A stretch of 64,000 nt of DNA from Nocardiopsis sp. YSL2 (GTDB lineage Bacteria; Actinomycetota; Actinomycetes; Streptosporangiales; Streptosporangiaceae), in assembly GCF_030555055.1 (NCBI RefSeq), contig NZ_JAMOAO010000001.1:4712001-4776000 (forward strand), given 5' to 3'. Every line of letters begins with the position of its first letter. The first letter of the stretch is position 1. Positions 39,678 through 48,685 of the stretch are shown here, in pieces. A program made the position numbers and the translations under genes. The notes under the pieces were generated by a model. That model was not told where the DNA came from, did not search any database, and saw nothing but the letters and a program-made list of their open reading frames with translations.

Positions 39678-40447
39678 CCCTGGCCATCCGAGTCATCCCC
39701 TGCCTGGACGTGGACGCGGGACGCGTGGTCAAGGGCGTCAACTTCGAGAACCTGCGCGACGCGGGGGACCCCGTGGAACTCGCCGGGACCTACGACCTCG
39801 GCGGAGCCGACGAGCTCACGTTCCTGGACGTCACCGCCTCCAGCGGCAACCGGGAGACCACCTACGACGTGGTGCGCCGCACCGCCGACCAGGTGTTCAT
39901 TCCCCTGACCGTGGGCGGCGGCGTGCGCAGCACCGACGACGTCGACCAGCTGCTGCGCGCGGGCGCCGACAAGGTCGGGGTGAACACCGCCGCGATCGCC
40001 CGCCCCGAGCTCATCTCGGAGATCGCCGAGCGCTTCGGCCGCCAGGTCCTGGTGCTCTCCGCCGACGTGCGCCGCGTCCGCGAGGGCGACGAGCCCACTC
40101 CCAGCGGGTTCGAGGTCACCACCCACGGGGGGCGCCGGGGCACCGGCATCGACGCCCTGGAGTGGTGCGAGCGCGCCGCCGACCTGGGCGCGGGGGAGAT
40201 CCTGCTCAACTCGATGGACGCCGACGGCACGAAGGAGGGCTTCGACCTGGAGCTCATCCGGGCCGTGCGCGCCCGCGTCGACGTACCGCTGATCGCCTCC
40301 GGCGGCGCCGGGGCCGTGGAGCACTTCGTTCCCGCGGTCGAGGCGGGGGCCGACGCGGTGCTGGCCGCGACCGTCTTCCACTTCGGGGAGTTCACCATCG
40401 ACGACGTCAAGCGGAGCCTGCGGGAGGCCGGCCACCCGGTGCGCTGA
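39674..40447 (+). CDS. hisF: Imidazole glycerol phosphate synthase, cyclase subunit
   Basis: Converts PRFAR plus HisH-derived ammonia to IGP and AICAR. 257 aa TIM barrel. IRVIPCLDVDAGRVVKGVNF carries the first catalytic Asp and GEILLNSMDADGTKEGFDLELI the second; VGGGVRSTDDVDQLLRAGADKVGVNTAA and IASGGAGAVEHF bind phosphate. The GTG start overlaps the priA stop by 4 bp. A terminator-like hairpin follows at 40575-40606. Confidence 0.97.
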   Translation: MTLAIRVIPCLDVDAGRVVKGVNFENLRDAGDPVELAGTYDLGGADELTFLDVTASSGNRETTYDVVRRTADQVFIPLTVGGGVRSTDDVDQLLRAGADKVGVNTAAIARPELISEIAERFGRQVLVLSADVRRVREGDEPTPSGFEVTTHGGRRGTGIDALEWCERAADLGAGEILLNSMDADGTKEGFDLELIRAVRARVDVPLIASGGAGAVEHFVPAVEAGADAVLAATVFHFGEFTIDDVKRSLREAGHPVR

Positions 40448-40574
40448 GCGCACGACGCGCGGAGGGTCCGGGGCGCCCAGGAGCACGTCGGGACCGACGA
40501 CGACGGCATGACGGGGACGCACACCTTCCGCGCACCGACCACCTGCCAGGGCCACGACCGGTGGCTCCGCGCCC

Positions 40575-40606
40575 GCGGGGGCCGTGCCCACAAGGGCACG
40601 ACCCCG
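40575..40606 (+). terminator. Hairpin after hisF
   Basis: GCGGGG...CGTGCCC / GGGCACG...CCCCGC forms a long stem with an ACAA loop, 128 bp after hisF. The rest of 40448-40699 contains a short palindrome ACGAGGATCATCCTCGT (40666-40682) just upstream of the next ribosome-binding site. Confidence 0.65.
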
Positions 40607-40699
40607 CGCCCTTCCCGAAACACGTGGTGAACAACACGTCCGCCGCGCTCATCCCACGGGGTGAACGAGGATCATCCTCGTGGGGAAGGAAAGCCTCTC

Positions 40700-41296
40700 A
40701 TGTCCACCACATCGCGCACCGGACTCACCGGCCGCCTCGCGGTCCTGTTCTCGGCCGGGCTCATGGTCCTGGCCGTCGCCCTGGCCGGCTCGTCGTCGGC
40801 CTCTGCCCACGCCGGGCCCGCCGCGCCCGCCCCCGCGCCCGCCCCCGGAGCCGAGGCCTGGCCCGACTACGGGACCGGCGACTCCGACGTCGACATCGCC
40901 GCCGCCAAGCTCCTGCTCATCAACCTCGGCTACGACCCGCACATGGACTACAGCCACCCCATCCCGTTCGACGGGCACATGGAGGCGTCGGTCAACGCCT
41001 ACCAGGCCAACGCGGGCCTCACCCAGACCGGACGGCTGGACGAGCAGACCTGGCAGCGGCTGAGCGACGACACCTTCGGCCTCTACCGGCGCGGCTCCAG
41101 CGGCCACGTGGTCGAGGCGATCCAGCGCCTGCTCAACGCCAAGTACGCCCTCCACCTGTTCACCGACGGCCTCTACGGCCCCCAGACCGAGAGGGCGGTC
41201 CGCGGCGCCCAGGACCACCTGGGCGTCGGCGTCGACGGCATCACCGGGCCGGTCACCTTCCGCGCGCTCATCGCCTACCAGGACTACGACCGGTAG
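40700..41296 (+). CDS. Secreted peptidoglycan-binding-domain protein (198 aa)
   Basis: Signal peptide at residues 1-34 (RTGLTGRLAVLFSAGLMVLAVALAGSSSASAHA, cleavage after Ala-His-Ala likely), a Pro/Ala linker, then two peptidoglycan-binding-1-like repeats: AAKLLLINLGYDPHMDYSHPIPFDGHMEASVNAYQANAGLTQTGRLDEQTWQRL and VVEAIQRLLNAKYALHLFTDGLYGPQTERAVRGAQDHLGVGVDGITGPVTFRAL. No catalytic domain follows, so it binds cell wall or another glycan without obvious hydrolase activity. ATG follows GGGGAAGGAAAG. It sits between hisF and an ABC exporter without visible functional link. Confidence 0.9.
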   Translation: MSTTSRTGLTGRLAVLFSAGLMVLAVALAGSSSASAHAGPAAPAPAPAPGAEAWPDYGTGDSDVDIAAAKLLLINLGYDPHMDYSHPIPFDGHMEASVNAYQANAGLTQTGRLDEQTWQRLSDDTFGLYRRGSSGHVVEAIQRLLNAKYALHLFTDGLYGPQTERAVRGAQDHLGVGVDGITGPVTFRALIAYQDYDR

Positions 41297-41566
41297 CACC
41301 GCACCCACCACAGGGCCGTTCCCCGGGCGGGGCGCGGCCCCTCGCCCTGCCACGGTGAGCGCCCCCGGCGCCCGGGGCCGCCACCTGGACGGAATAGCCC
41401 CGCAGCGGCCGACGCTGAAACAAACCGGTGGAACCTGTCGCTACCGCTGGATAGGTTGACCCGGCACGCGCACGGCCCGCTTCGGTATGCCCGGAGAACG
41501 CCGCGCGCCGGGGCCGCTGCCCGGTCGGCCGCACCCGGCCGACCGCACGACGAGAACGGGGGGCGC

Positions 41567-43621
41567 ATGGCGCAGGGGACGACGACGCGGGGCCGGAGCG
41601 AGGGGGAGGGCAGCGCGCCACCCGACGAAGGCGCGGACGCCGCCGCGTCCGGCCAGGCCCCCGTATCCGGGCCGGAGCGCCACACCCGCGTCTTCGCGCG
41701 CGGCCTGCGCGTCATGTGGGTCGCCGCGCGGACCGAACCCCTGGTCTTCCTCACCGCCGTGGCCGGCGCCATGCTGCACGCCTTCGTCACGGTCGGGTCC
41801 GCCTCCGTCCTGGGCCACCTCACCGACGCCACCATCCTGCCCGCCTTCGAAAGCGGGCGGACGACGGCCGCCGCACTGCTCACCGCGGCCGCCCTGCTCA
41901 TGGGCGTGGGGCTGGGCAAGGCCGTCGGACTCGCCCTGCGGCGCCTCTTCGCCGGACTCCACCAGTTCCGCATGCAGGCCCGCTACCGCCGAGCCGTCGC
42001 CCGCAAGTACCTCGAACTCCCCCTGTCCTGGCACCACCGCCACCCCACCGGACAACTGCTGTCCAACGCCAACGCCGACGTCGAGGCCTCCTGGTCGCCC
42101 CTGGCGCCCCTGCCCATGGCGGTCGGCAGCGTGTTCATGCTCCTGACCGCCGGCATCGCCATGATCGTCGCCGACCCCGTCCTGGCCCTGGTCGGCTTCG
42201 TCGTCTTCCCCGTCCTGGCCGTGGCCAACGTCGCCTACCAGCGCCGCGTCTCACCCATGGCCTCCCGCGCCCAGGCCCTGCGCGCCGAGGTCAGCGGCGT
42301 GGCCCACGAGTCGTTCGACGGTGCCCTCGTCGTCAAGAGCCTGGGACGCGAGGACACCGAGACCGAGCGCTTCACCCACGCCGCCCACCGCCTGCGCGAC
42401 GCCCTCATCCAGGTCGGTCGGATGCGCTCCCTGTTCGACCCCTTCATGGAGGCCCTGCCCAACTTCGGCGTCCTGGCCGTCCTCCTCCTGGGCATGTGGC
42501 GCCTGTCCACCGGCGCGATCGACCCCGGCGACCTCGTCCAGATCGCCTACCTCTTCACGCTCATGGCGCTGTTCATCCGCGCCTTCGGCTGGATCCTGGG
42601 CGACCTGCCCCGCAGCGTCGTCGGCTGGGACCGCGTCCAGTCCGTCCTGCGCGCCGAGGGCACCATGGAGCACGGGGACCGCACGCTCGACGACACCACC
42701 ACCGGCATCGCGCTCAGCGCCCGCGACGTCACCTTCTCCTACGCCGACGCCTACACCGAGGACGGCGCCGCGCGCGACCTGATGGACGACACCGTCACCG
42801 GCGCGCGCACCACCGTCCTCAACGGCGTCGACCTCGACATCGCCCCCGGGCGCACCGTCGCCCTGGTCGGGCCCACCGGGTCGGGCAAGTCGACGCTGAC
42901 CACGGTCCTGATGCGCCTCGTCGACCCCGACAGCGGCTCCGTCGCCCTCGACGGCGTCGACGTCCGCGACCTGGCCCGCGACCAGATCCCCACCCACGCC
43001 GCGCTCGTGCCCCAGGGCACCTTCGTCTTCGAGGACTCCGTCCGCGACAACATCACCCTGGGCCGACCCCTCGACGACGACCAGGTGTGGGCGGCCCTGC
43101 GCCTGGCCCGCGCCGACGGCTTCGTCCGCGAACTCGACGGCGGCCTCGACGCGCGGCTGGGGGAGAAGGGCACCACCCTCTCCGGCGGCCAGCGCCAGCG
43201 CCTGGCCCTGGCCCGCGCCATCGTGCGCCGCCCCCGCCTGCTGATCATGGACGACGCCACCTCCGCCGTGGACCCGCAGATCGAGGCCCAGATCCTGGCC
43301 GGACTGCGCGAACGCGACGACTCCGCCACCGTGGTCGTGGTCGCCTACCGCCGCGCCACCATCGAACTCGCCGACGAGGTCGTCTACCTCGAGGGCGGAC
43401 GCGTCCTGGCCCGCGGCACCCACGACGAACTCCTGCACACCTCGCCCGGCTACACCAAGCTCGTCACCGCCTACGAGCGCGCCTCCGCCGAGGCCGCGCA
43501 GGACCCCGTCCCCGAGGACCCGGGGCCCCTCGACCCGCGCCCCGTCGACACCTCCCTCACCGACCCGACCGCACGCGCCGGAGCGAACGGCGGCACGACC
43601 ACGGAGGAGACCCGCCGATGA
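41567..43621 (+). CDS. ABC exporter half-transporter with degenerate nucleotide site (first subunit)
   Basis: 684 aa: N-terminal extension, six membrane helices (about residues 50-340), then an NBD. Walker A is GPTGSGKST; the signature LSGGQRQRLALARA is intact. Walker B reads LLIMDDATSAVDP, with Asp replacing the catalytic Glu, and the H-loop reads VVVVAYRRAT, with Tyr replacing the switch His. Both changes mark a non-catalytic site, as in heterodimeric exporters. The partner starts at the overlapping ATGA. Substrate unknown; multidrug, lipid or peptide export are all possible. Confidence 0.93.
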   Translation: MAQGTTTRGRSEGEGSAPPDEGADAAASGQAPVSGPERHTRVFARGLRVMWVAARTEPLVFLTAVAGAMLHAFVTVGSASVLGHLTDATILPAFESGRTTAAALLTAAALLMGVGLGKAVGLALRRLFAGLHQFRMQARYRRAVARKYLELPLSWHHRHPTGQLLSNANADVEASWSPLAPLPMAVGSVFMLLTAGIAMIVADPVLALVGFVVFPVLAVANVAYQRRVSPMASRAQALRAEVSGVAHESFDGALVVKSLGREDTETERFTHAAHRLRDALIQVGRMRSLFDPFMEALPNFGVLAVLLLGMWRLSTGAIDPGDLVQIAYLFTLMALFIRAFGWILGDLPRSVVGWDRVQSVLRAEGTMEHGDRTLDDTTTGIALSARDVTFSYADAYTEDGAARDLMDDTVTGARTTVLNGVDLDIAPGRTVALVGPTGSGKSTLTTVLMRLVDPDSGSVALDGVDVRDLARDQIPTHAALVPQGTFVFEDSVRDNITLGRPLDDDQVWAALRLARADGFVRELDGGLDARLGEKGTTLSGGQRQRLALARAIVRRPRLLIMDDATSAVDPQIEAQILAGLRERDDSATVVVVAYRRATIELADEVVYLEGGRVLARGTHDELLHTSPGYTKLVTAYERASAEAAQDPVPEDPGPLDPRPVDTSLTDPTARAGANGGTTTEETRR

Positions 43622-45456
43622 GCGCCCCAGCCCCGACCCGCTCCGACGAGCGCGCCCCCGAGGACGGCGACCGGCGCCGCTCCGCGCAGTCCCTGCACCG
43701 CTCCACCGACACCGCCATGGGCACCCTGCGCCGCGGCCTCCAGCTCTCACCGGAGTTCGCCAAGGGCCTGTGGATCACCCTGGCCCTGGCCGTGGTCGCC
43801 ACCGCGGGCAAGATCATCGTGCCCGTGGCCGTCCAGCAGATCATCGACAACGGCCTGACCGGCTCGAACGGACCCGACCTGGCGTTCGTCACCCGCATGG
43901 TCGCCACCTGCGCCGGCCTGCTCGTGGTCACCATGGCCTGCTCCTACCTGATGAACCTGCGCCTGTACCGGGCGACCGAGTCCGGGCTGGCCACCCTGCG
44001 GCGCAAGGCCTTCCGGCACGTGCACGACCTGTCCGTCCTCACCCAGAACAGCGAGCGCAAGGGCGCCCTGGTCTCGCGCGTCACCAGCGACGTCGACCAG
44101 ATCAGCACGTTCATGCAGTGGGGCGGCCTGCTCCTGATCGTCAGCTCCGGACAGCTGCTGGTGGCCACCATCCTCATGGCCGTCTACTCCTGGCAGCTGA
44201 CCATCGTCGTCTGGGTCTGCTTCCTGCCCCTGCTCTTCGGTGTGCGCTGGCTGCAGAAGCTGCTCTCCAAGGCCTACCTCAAGGTCCGCGAGCGCACCGG
44301 CGACATGCTCGGCGCGGTCGGCGAGACCGTCATGGGCGCCGCCGTCATCCGCGCGCACGGCACCGAGGAGCGCACCGCCGGACGCATCGACACCACCGTG
44401 CTGGCCACCCGTGCCGCCCAGGTCAGGGCCCAGCGCCTGTCGATGGCGGTCTCGCCCTTCGCCGAGATCGTGGCCGCCGTCGGCAACACCGCCGTGGTCC
44501 TGGTGGGCGTGTGGCTCGGCCTGGGCGGCGGCCTCACCGCCGGGCAGCTCATCGCCTTCCTGTTCCTGATGACGCTGTTCGTCCAGCCCATGATGATGGC
44601 CACCGAGATCTTCAACGAGGCCCAGAACGCCATCGCCGGGTGGCGGCGCGTCCTCGGCGTCCTGGACACCGCCCCCGACATCGCCGACCCCGGCGAGGCC
44701 GGCCACGTGCTCCCGCGCGGGCCCGTCGAGGTGCGCTTCGACCACGTCACCTACGCCTACCCCGAAGGCCCCGTCGTCCTGGACGACGTGGACGTCACCA
44801 TCACGCCCGGCACCCGCGTCGCGGTGGTGGGGGAGACCGGCTCCGGCAAGACCACCTTCGTCAAGCTCCTGACCCGGCTCATGGACCCGGCACAGGGCAC
44901 CGTCCGCCTCGACGGCGTCGACCTGCGGGAGGTCGCCTTCACGTCCCTGCGCGGCCGCGTGGTCATGGTGCCGCAGGAGGGCTTCCTCTTCGACAGCTCA
45001 CTCGGCGACAACATCCGCTTCGCCCGGCCCGAGAGCACCGACACCGAACTGGAGGCCGCCATCACCGAGCTGGGGCTGGCCGACTGGCTCGGCAGCCTCG
45101 CCCACGGCCTGAACACGCCCGTGGGCCAGCGGGGGGAGTCGCTCTCGGCGGGCGAGCGCCAGCTCGTCGCCCTCGTCCGCGCCTACGTCGCCGACCCCGA
45201 CCTGCTGGTCCTGGACGAGGCCACCTCCGCGGTGGACCCGCACACCGAGGTGCGCATCCAGCGCGCCCTGGACCGGCTCACCCGGGGCCGCACCTCCGTG
45301 GCCATCGCCCACAGGCTCTCCACGGCCGAGGCGGCCGACCGGGTGCTCGTCTTCGACGACGGGCGCATCGTCCAGAGCGGCTCACACACCGAACTCGTCG
45401 ACCGGCCGGGCGTCTACGCCGACCTCTACGCCTCCTGGGTGCGCTCCTCCGCCTGA
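43618..45456 (+). CDS. ABC exporter half-transporter with catalytic ATP site (second subunit)
   Basis: 612 aa with six membrane helices then an NBD. Walker A GETGSGKTT, Walker B LLVLDEATSAVDP with catalytic Glu, and H-loop VAIAHRLST are canonical, while the signature is LSAGERQLVALVRA rather than LSGGQ. It therefore pairs its weak signature with the degenerate Walker site of the first subunit, leaving one good composite site. The gene overlaps the first by 4 bp. A perfect 20-bp palindrome (45457-45476) follows the stop. Confidence 0.94.
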   Translation: MSAPAPTRSDERAPEDGDRRRSAQSLHRSTDTAMGTLRRGLQLSPEFAKGLWITLALAVVATAGKIIVPVAVQQIIDNGLTGSNGPDLAFVTRMVATCAGLLVVTMACSYLMNLRLYRATESGLATLRRKAFRHVHDLSVLTQNSERKGALVSRVTSDVDQISTFMQWGGLLLIVSSGQLLVATILMAVYSWQLTIVVWVCFLPLLFGVRWLQKLLSKAYLKVRERTGDMLGAVGETVMGAAVIRAHGTEERTAGRIDTTVLATRAAQVRAQRLSMAVSPFAEIVAAVGNTAVVLVGVWLGLGGGLTAGQLIAFLFLMTLFVQPMMMATEIFNEAQNAIAGWRRVLGVLDTAPDIADPGEAGHVLPRGPVEVRFDHVTYAYPEGPVVLDDVDVTITPGTRVAVVGETGSGKTTFVKLLTRLMDPAQGTVRLDGVDLREVAFTSLRGRVVMVPQEGFLFDSSLGDNIRFARPESTDTELEAAITELGLADWLGSLAHGLNTPVGQRGESLSAGERQLVALVRAYVADPDLLVLDEATSAVDPHTEVRIQRALDRLTRGRTSVAIAHRLSTAEAADRVLVFDDGRIVQSGSHTELVDRPGVYADLYASWVRSSA

Positions 45457-45476
45457 GGGGCGCGGGCCCGCGCCCC
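45457..45476. terminator. Bidirectional hairpin after the ABC exporter
   Basis: GGGGCGCG GGCC CGCGCCCC is a perfect 20-bp palindrome starting immediately after the exporter stop and ending 3 bp before the convergent SIS-domain gene. Confidence 0.6.
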
Positions 45477-45478
45477 GG

Positions 45479-46492
45479 TCAGCGGGGCGCGGCGTGCCAC
45501 CAGTGGGCGGCCAGAAGCTCGGCCACCAGTGGCTCGACCAGCAGGCTCACGTCCGCGTCCCCGTCGCCCGGATAGCGCACCGTCAGCTCCGCCCCCGGCA
45601 CGCGTTCGTGCCCGGGGGTGGGGCCCACCGCCACGAACGCGCCCCGCAGCTGCCCCAGGTGCTCGGCGAAGCGCACGTCGTAGGCCGACCCGGCGAACAG
45701 CAGCGCGCGGTAGTCCGTCACGGCCGCCAGATACCGGTCGGTGTGCGACCACTCACCGGTCTCGCACACGTGCGCCACCCGTACCGGCCCCCGCCGTACG
45801 GTCTGCGCTCCCTGCCACGCCGACGCCAACCGCTCGGACGGGGCCACCATGTGCACCCCGTGCGGAGAGTCCAGGATCCGGGCCGCCTCGGGCACCCACT
45901 CGGGCGCGCTCTCCAACAGCGACCCCGTCGCGTTGGCCGCGCGCAGCAGCAGCCCCGGCAGGTTCTGCGCGCCGCCGGACGCCGGGGCGCCCAACCGGTG
46001 CCCCAACAGCAGCACCAGGGCCATCGCGTGCTGGTAGGCGCGGCAGCCCAGCCCGCTGGCCTCCTCCCCGGCGTGCAGCGGCACCAGCAGGTCCGCGTAG
46101 CGCGCGACCACGGCGTCCGGGTCGGGCGCCAGCAGGATCACCGGCGACCGCGCCACGTACCGGTCCAGCACCGTGCACAGCTCGCGTTGGCCGCTGCCCA
46201 GGCACACCCCCACCACCAGCGTCTCCGGGCCGGCCGGAGGCTCCTCCGCGGAGGAGGAGAAATCGGCGCTGGCGCCCACTCCCGCGCGGCGCAGCCGGGC
46301 CGCGGCCGTCTCGCACAGGTGACGGGCCGGCCCCAGGCCGAGCAGGCGCACGGACGCGGGCTCGTCCTCCAGCAGGGCGGGCAGCGCCGCGAACGGGTCC
46401 CAGCGCGGGAAGCGCCGGGACAGGGCGGTCAGCGCCGCGGGCATGCCGGAGAGGTCGTCGGACAGGGACTCGGCGGTCAAGGGACTCCCCAC
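45479..46492 (-). CDS. SIS-domain (sugar isomerase-like) protein (337 aa)
   Basis: A two-half alpha/beta protein with SIS-like features: VRLLGLGPARHLCETAAARLRRAG, PPAGPETLVVGVCLGSGQRELCTVLDRYVARSPVILLAPDPDAVVARYADLLVPLHAGEE, and a second VAHVCETGEWSHTDRYLAAVTDYRALLFAGS. The sugar-phosphate-binding Ser/Thr loop is not classical, so it may be a ligand sensor rather than an isomerase. Actinobacterial SIS proteins of this type are often encoded beside hisI. Start at 46492; an internal Met (MPAALTA) is an alternative. Substrate unknown. Confidence 0.75.
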   Translation of the reverse strand: MGSPLTAESLSDDLSGMPAALTALSRRFPRWDPFAALPALLEDEPASVRLLGLGPARHLCETAAARLRRAGVGASADFSSSAEEPPAGPETLVVGVCLGSGQRELCTVLDRYVARSPVILLAPDPDAVVARYADLLVPLHAGEEASGLGCRAYQHAMALVLLLGHRLGAPASGGAQNLPGLLLRAANATGSLLESAPEWVPEAARILDSPHGVHMVAPSERLASAWQGAQTVRRGPVRVAHVCETGEWSHTDRYLAAVTDYRALLFAGSAYDVRFAEHLGQLRGAFVAVGPTPGHERVPGAELTVRYPGDGDADVSLLVEPLVAELLAAHWWHAAPR

Positions 46493-46611
46493 TCCCGTGT
46501 GCGGTGCCTCGCGGACGGCGAGGCGGCGGACGCACGAACTCTAACCGCACGCCGCCGGCGCCAACGCCGCCCCGGTTCCGGGCGCTCGCGGGGCGGCCAT
46601 AATCTGGGGGC

Positions 46612-46956
46612 ATGAGCCTCACCAGCCTCGACCCGGGCATCGCCGCACGGCTGAAACGGAACCCCGACGGACTCGTCCCCGCCATCGTGCAACAGCACGA
46701 CAGCGGCGAGGTCCTGATGCTCGCGTGGATGGACGACGAGGCCCTGCACCGCACCCTGACCACCGGCGCGGCCACGTACTGGTCGCGCAGCCGCGGTGAG
46801 TACTGGGTCAAGGGGGCCACCTCCGGACACACCCAACGTGTGGTGTCGGTCGCACTCGACTGCGACGGCGACACGCTGCTGGTCCGCGTCGACCAGCGCG
46901 GAGCCGCCTGCCACACCGGCGACCACACGTGCTTCGACGCGGGACGGCTGCTGTGA
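46612..46956 (+). CDS. hisI: Phosphoribosyl-AMP cyclohydrolase
   Basis: Opens the PRAMP ring in histidine synthesis. 114 aa, monofunctional (no HisE domain). Blocks LMLAWMDDEALHRTLTTGAATYWSRSRGEYWVKGATSGHTQRVVSVALDCDGDTLLVRVDQRGAACHTGDHTCF contain the Zn/Mg ligands (DCD, CHTG, HTC). TAATCT (46600-46605) ends 6 nt before the ATG, so it is probably leaderless with its own promoter. The stop overlaps the next start (GTGA). Confidence 0.97.
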   Translation: MSLTSLDPGIAARLKRNPDGLVPAIVQQHDSGEVLMLAWMDDEALHRTLTTGAATYWSRSRGEYWVKGATSGHTQRVVSVALDCDGDTLLVRVDQRGAACHTGDHTCFDAGRLL

Positions 46957-47663
46957 GTTCCGACCGCGCCGGGAACAGCCGAGAGTACGGGCTCGCCACC
47001 CTGGCCATGGTCGCCGGGGCGGCGCTGCTGCTGGCCGCGGCCGGACGCCACTGGGTCACCGGTGAGCTGGAGGTGCCCGGCCCCGTCGCACCCTCGCCGG
47101 TCGACCTCACCGGCGCCGACCTGACCGGCACGCCCACCGGCGTCGGCTGGGCCGGACTGGCCGCGATCGCGGGCCTGTACGCCGCCCGCGGCTGGGTCCG
47201 CCGCGCCGTCGGACTGCTCACCGCGGCGGGCGGCGCGCTCGTCCTGGCCTCGGTGTGGACCGTCACGCGGCCCGGCGCGCTCGCCGACGCCGTCGCCGCG
47301 CAGGCCGCCGCGGCCGACGGGGCCGTCCAGTCCGCCGCCGACCCGGACCTGGGCACGCTCGGCCCCGCCATGGCCGCGGCGGGCGCCGTGGCACTGCTCC
47401 TGAGCGGCCTGTTCGCGGCGGTACGCGCCCCCGCGTGGCCGGGAATGGGCACCAGGTACGATCGGGACGCCGCACCGCGACAGCACCAGGCGGAGACACC
47501 CTCCGACCTGTGGAGATCCCTGGACGCCGGTGACGACCCCACACTCGACGCCCCCGGGCGCACCGACGGACGCGCCGACGGCGCGGACCGCGACGCGTCC
47601 GAGGGCGGCGCCGCTACCGCTGCGCCGGCACGACGGCCGGCCGAACCGAAGGAGAACAGCTGA
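46953..47663 (+). CDS. Tryptophan-operon-associated membrane protein (TIGR02234-like)
   Basis: 236 aa. Hydrophobic segments at about residues 13-32, 66-83, 88-108 and 133-155 match the actinobacterial Trp-biosynthesis-associated membrane protein, including the RHWV and GWVRR loops. The last 75 residues are a charged disordered tail. In Streptomyces this gene follows trpE; here it directly overlaps hisI (GTGA), and no trpE is present between them. Role unknown, possibly transport or membrane assembly. Confidence 0.88.
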   Translation: MSSDRAGNSREYGLATLAMVAGAALLLAAAGRHWVTGELEVPGPVAPSPVDLTGADLTGTPTGVGWAGLAAIAGLYAARGWVRRAVGLLTAAGGALVLASVWTVTRPGALADAVAAQAAAADGAVQSAADPDLGTLGPAMAAAGAVALLLSGLFAAVRAPAWPGMGTRYDRDAAPRQHQAETPSDLWRSLDAGDDPTLDAPGRTDGRADGADRDASEGGAATAAPARRPAEPKENS

Positions 47664-47941
47664 TGGCCGACGAACACCACGAAGACCACGGCAACACCCC
47701 GTCCGCCTGGTTCCTCACCGTGTCCTGGCTGGCCGTGTGGACCGTCGGCGGCGCGGCCATCATCATGGGCGGCGACTTCCTGCTGTGGACCGCCCTCACC
47801 CTCGGCGCCAGTGTGATCTTCGCGGTGATCGCCGGGGTCATGAAGAAGGCCGGCCTGGGCCGCAAGGAGCCGCGTCCGGTGCCGCCCACGCGTGAGGAGT
47901 GGGAGTCGGGCCGCGAGTCCGCCACGACGGGCCACGCCTGA
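47663..47941 (+). CDS. HGxxPAAW family membrane protein (92 aa)
   Basis: The motif appears as HGNTPSAWF at about residues 9-17, then two membrane helices (TVSWLAVWTVGGAAIIMGGDFLLW and ALTLGASVIFAVIAGVMKKAG) and a charged tail. This small family is conserved beside trp genes in actinobacteria. TGATG overlap with the upstream gene and a clear AAGGAGAA site support the start. Function unknown. Confidence 0.92.
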   Translation: MADEHHEDHGNTPSAWFLTVSWLAVWTVGGAAIIMGGDFLLWTALTLGASVIFAVIAGVMKKAGLGRKEPRPVPPTREEWESGRESATTGHA

Positions 47942-48203
47942 CCTCACCGCATTCGGCGGCGTTTGCCCAGCTCGCAACGACTGGGTAACGGAAAATGGAC
48001 GAAGGTCGCATAGGGCAGGTAGATTCTCTCCACCGGTCCTGTCCGCCGCGTATGTTCCGGCAGGTGGATGTCGTGCCGATCTGGCATCATTCATCATTGC
48101 CCGCGGCTTGTCCGGTCATCCAACCCTGCCCCGTGTTGGACCGGCGTGCACCCCGCACACCGCGCGCAAACCCCTTGGCCCCTTCAGGAAAGTTGTACCC
48201 ATC

Positions 48204-48569
48204 ATGAGCTATGGTCCCCCGCCCCCCGGCAACCCCGGCCCGCCTCAAGGCGGCGGCTACGGTGGCCCGCCCTCCGGCGGCTACGGCGCCCCCATGGGCG
48301 GCGGAACCCCGCCCGACAACGGTCTGACCTGGGCCATCGTCGCCATCTTCTGCTGCTGGCCCTTCGCCATCCCGGCCATCATCAACGCCACCAAGGTCAA
48401 CGACCTGTGGAACCGGGGCGACCAGCAGGGCGCGATGGAGGCCCAGGCCCAGGCCAAGAAGTTCACCAAGATCGCCTTCATCGTGGGCGGTATCTGGGTC
48501 GGCCTGTGGGTCCTGTACGTGATCATCATGATGATCGTGGGCATCGGCGCTGCCTCGTCCGGCTACTAG
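48204..48569 (+). CDS. CD225/dispanin-family membrane protein (121 aa)
   Basis: A Gly/Pro/Tyr-rich N-terminus (residues 1-40) precedes a CD225-like pair of helices: NGLTWAIVAIFCCWPFAIPAIINATKVNDLWNRGDQQGAMEAQAQAKKFTKIAFIVGGIWVGLWVLYVIIMMIVG. The AIxxxxKVNDLWNRGD block is the dispanin signature. Bacterial members are of unknown function. A TAGATT box lies in the 262-bp upstream spacer (about 48016-48021). A second member of the family follows two genes on. Confidence 0.88.
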   Translation: MSYGPPPPGNPGPPQGGGYGGPPSGGYGAPMGGGTPPDNGLTWAIVAIFCCWPFAIPAIINATKVNDLWNRGDQQGAMEAQAQAKKFTKIAFIVGGIWVGLWVLYVIIMMIVGIGAASSGY

Positions 48570-48685
48570 AAGCCACCGACAGGGTTCACACGAGCCCTCC
48601 GGGCCCCGTGAGACCCGACGCTCTGCCCCCGCACGCCCACGGCGTACGGGGGCAGATCCGCGTCCCAACCCCTAAGCTGGTCGAC

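Noticed and set aside
40448..40699. c-di-AMP (ydaO) riboswitch before the peptidoglycan-binding protein
   Set aside because: The conserved ydaO core sequences were not found; only simple hairpins are present.
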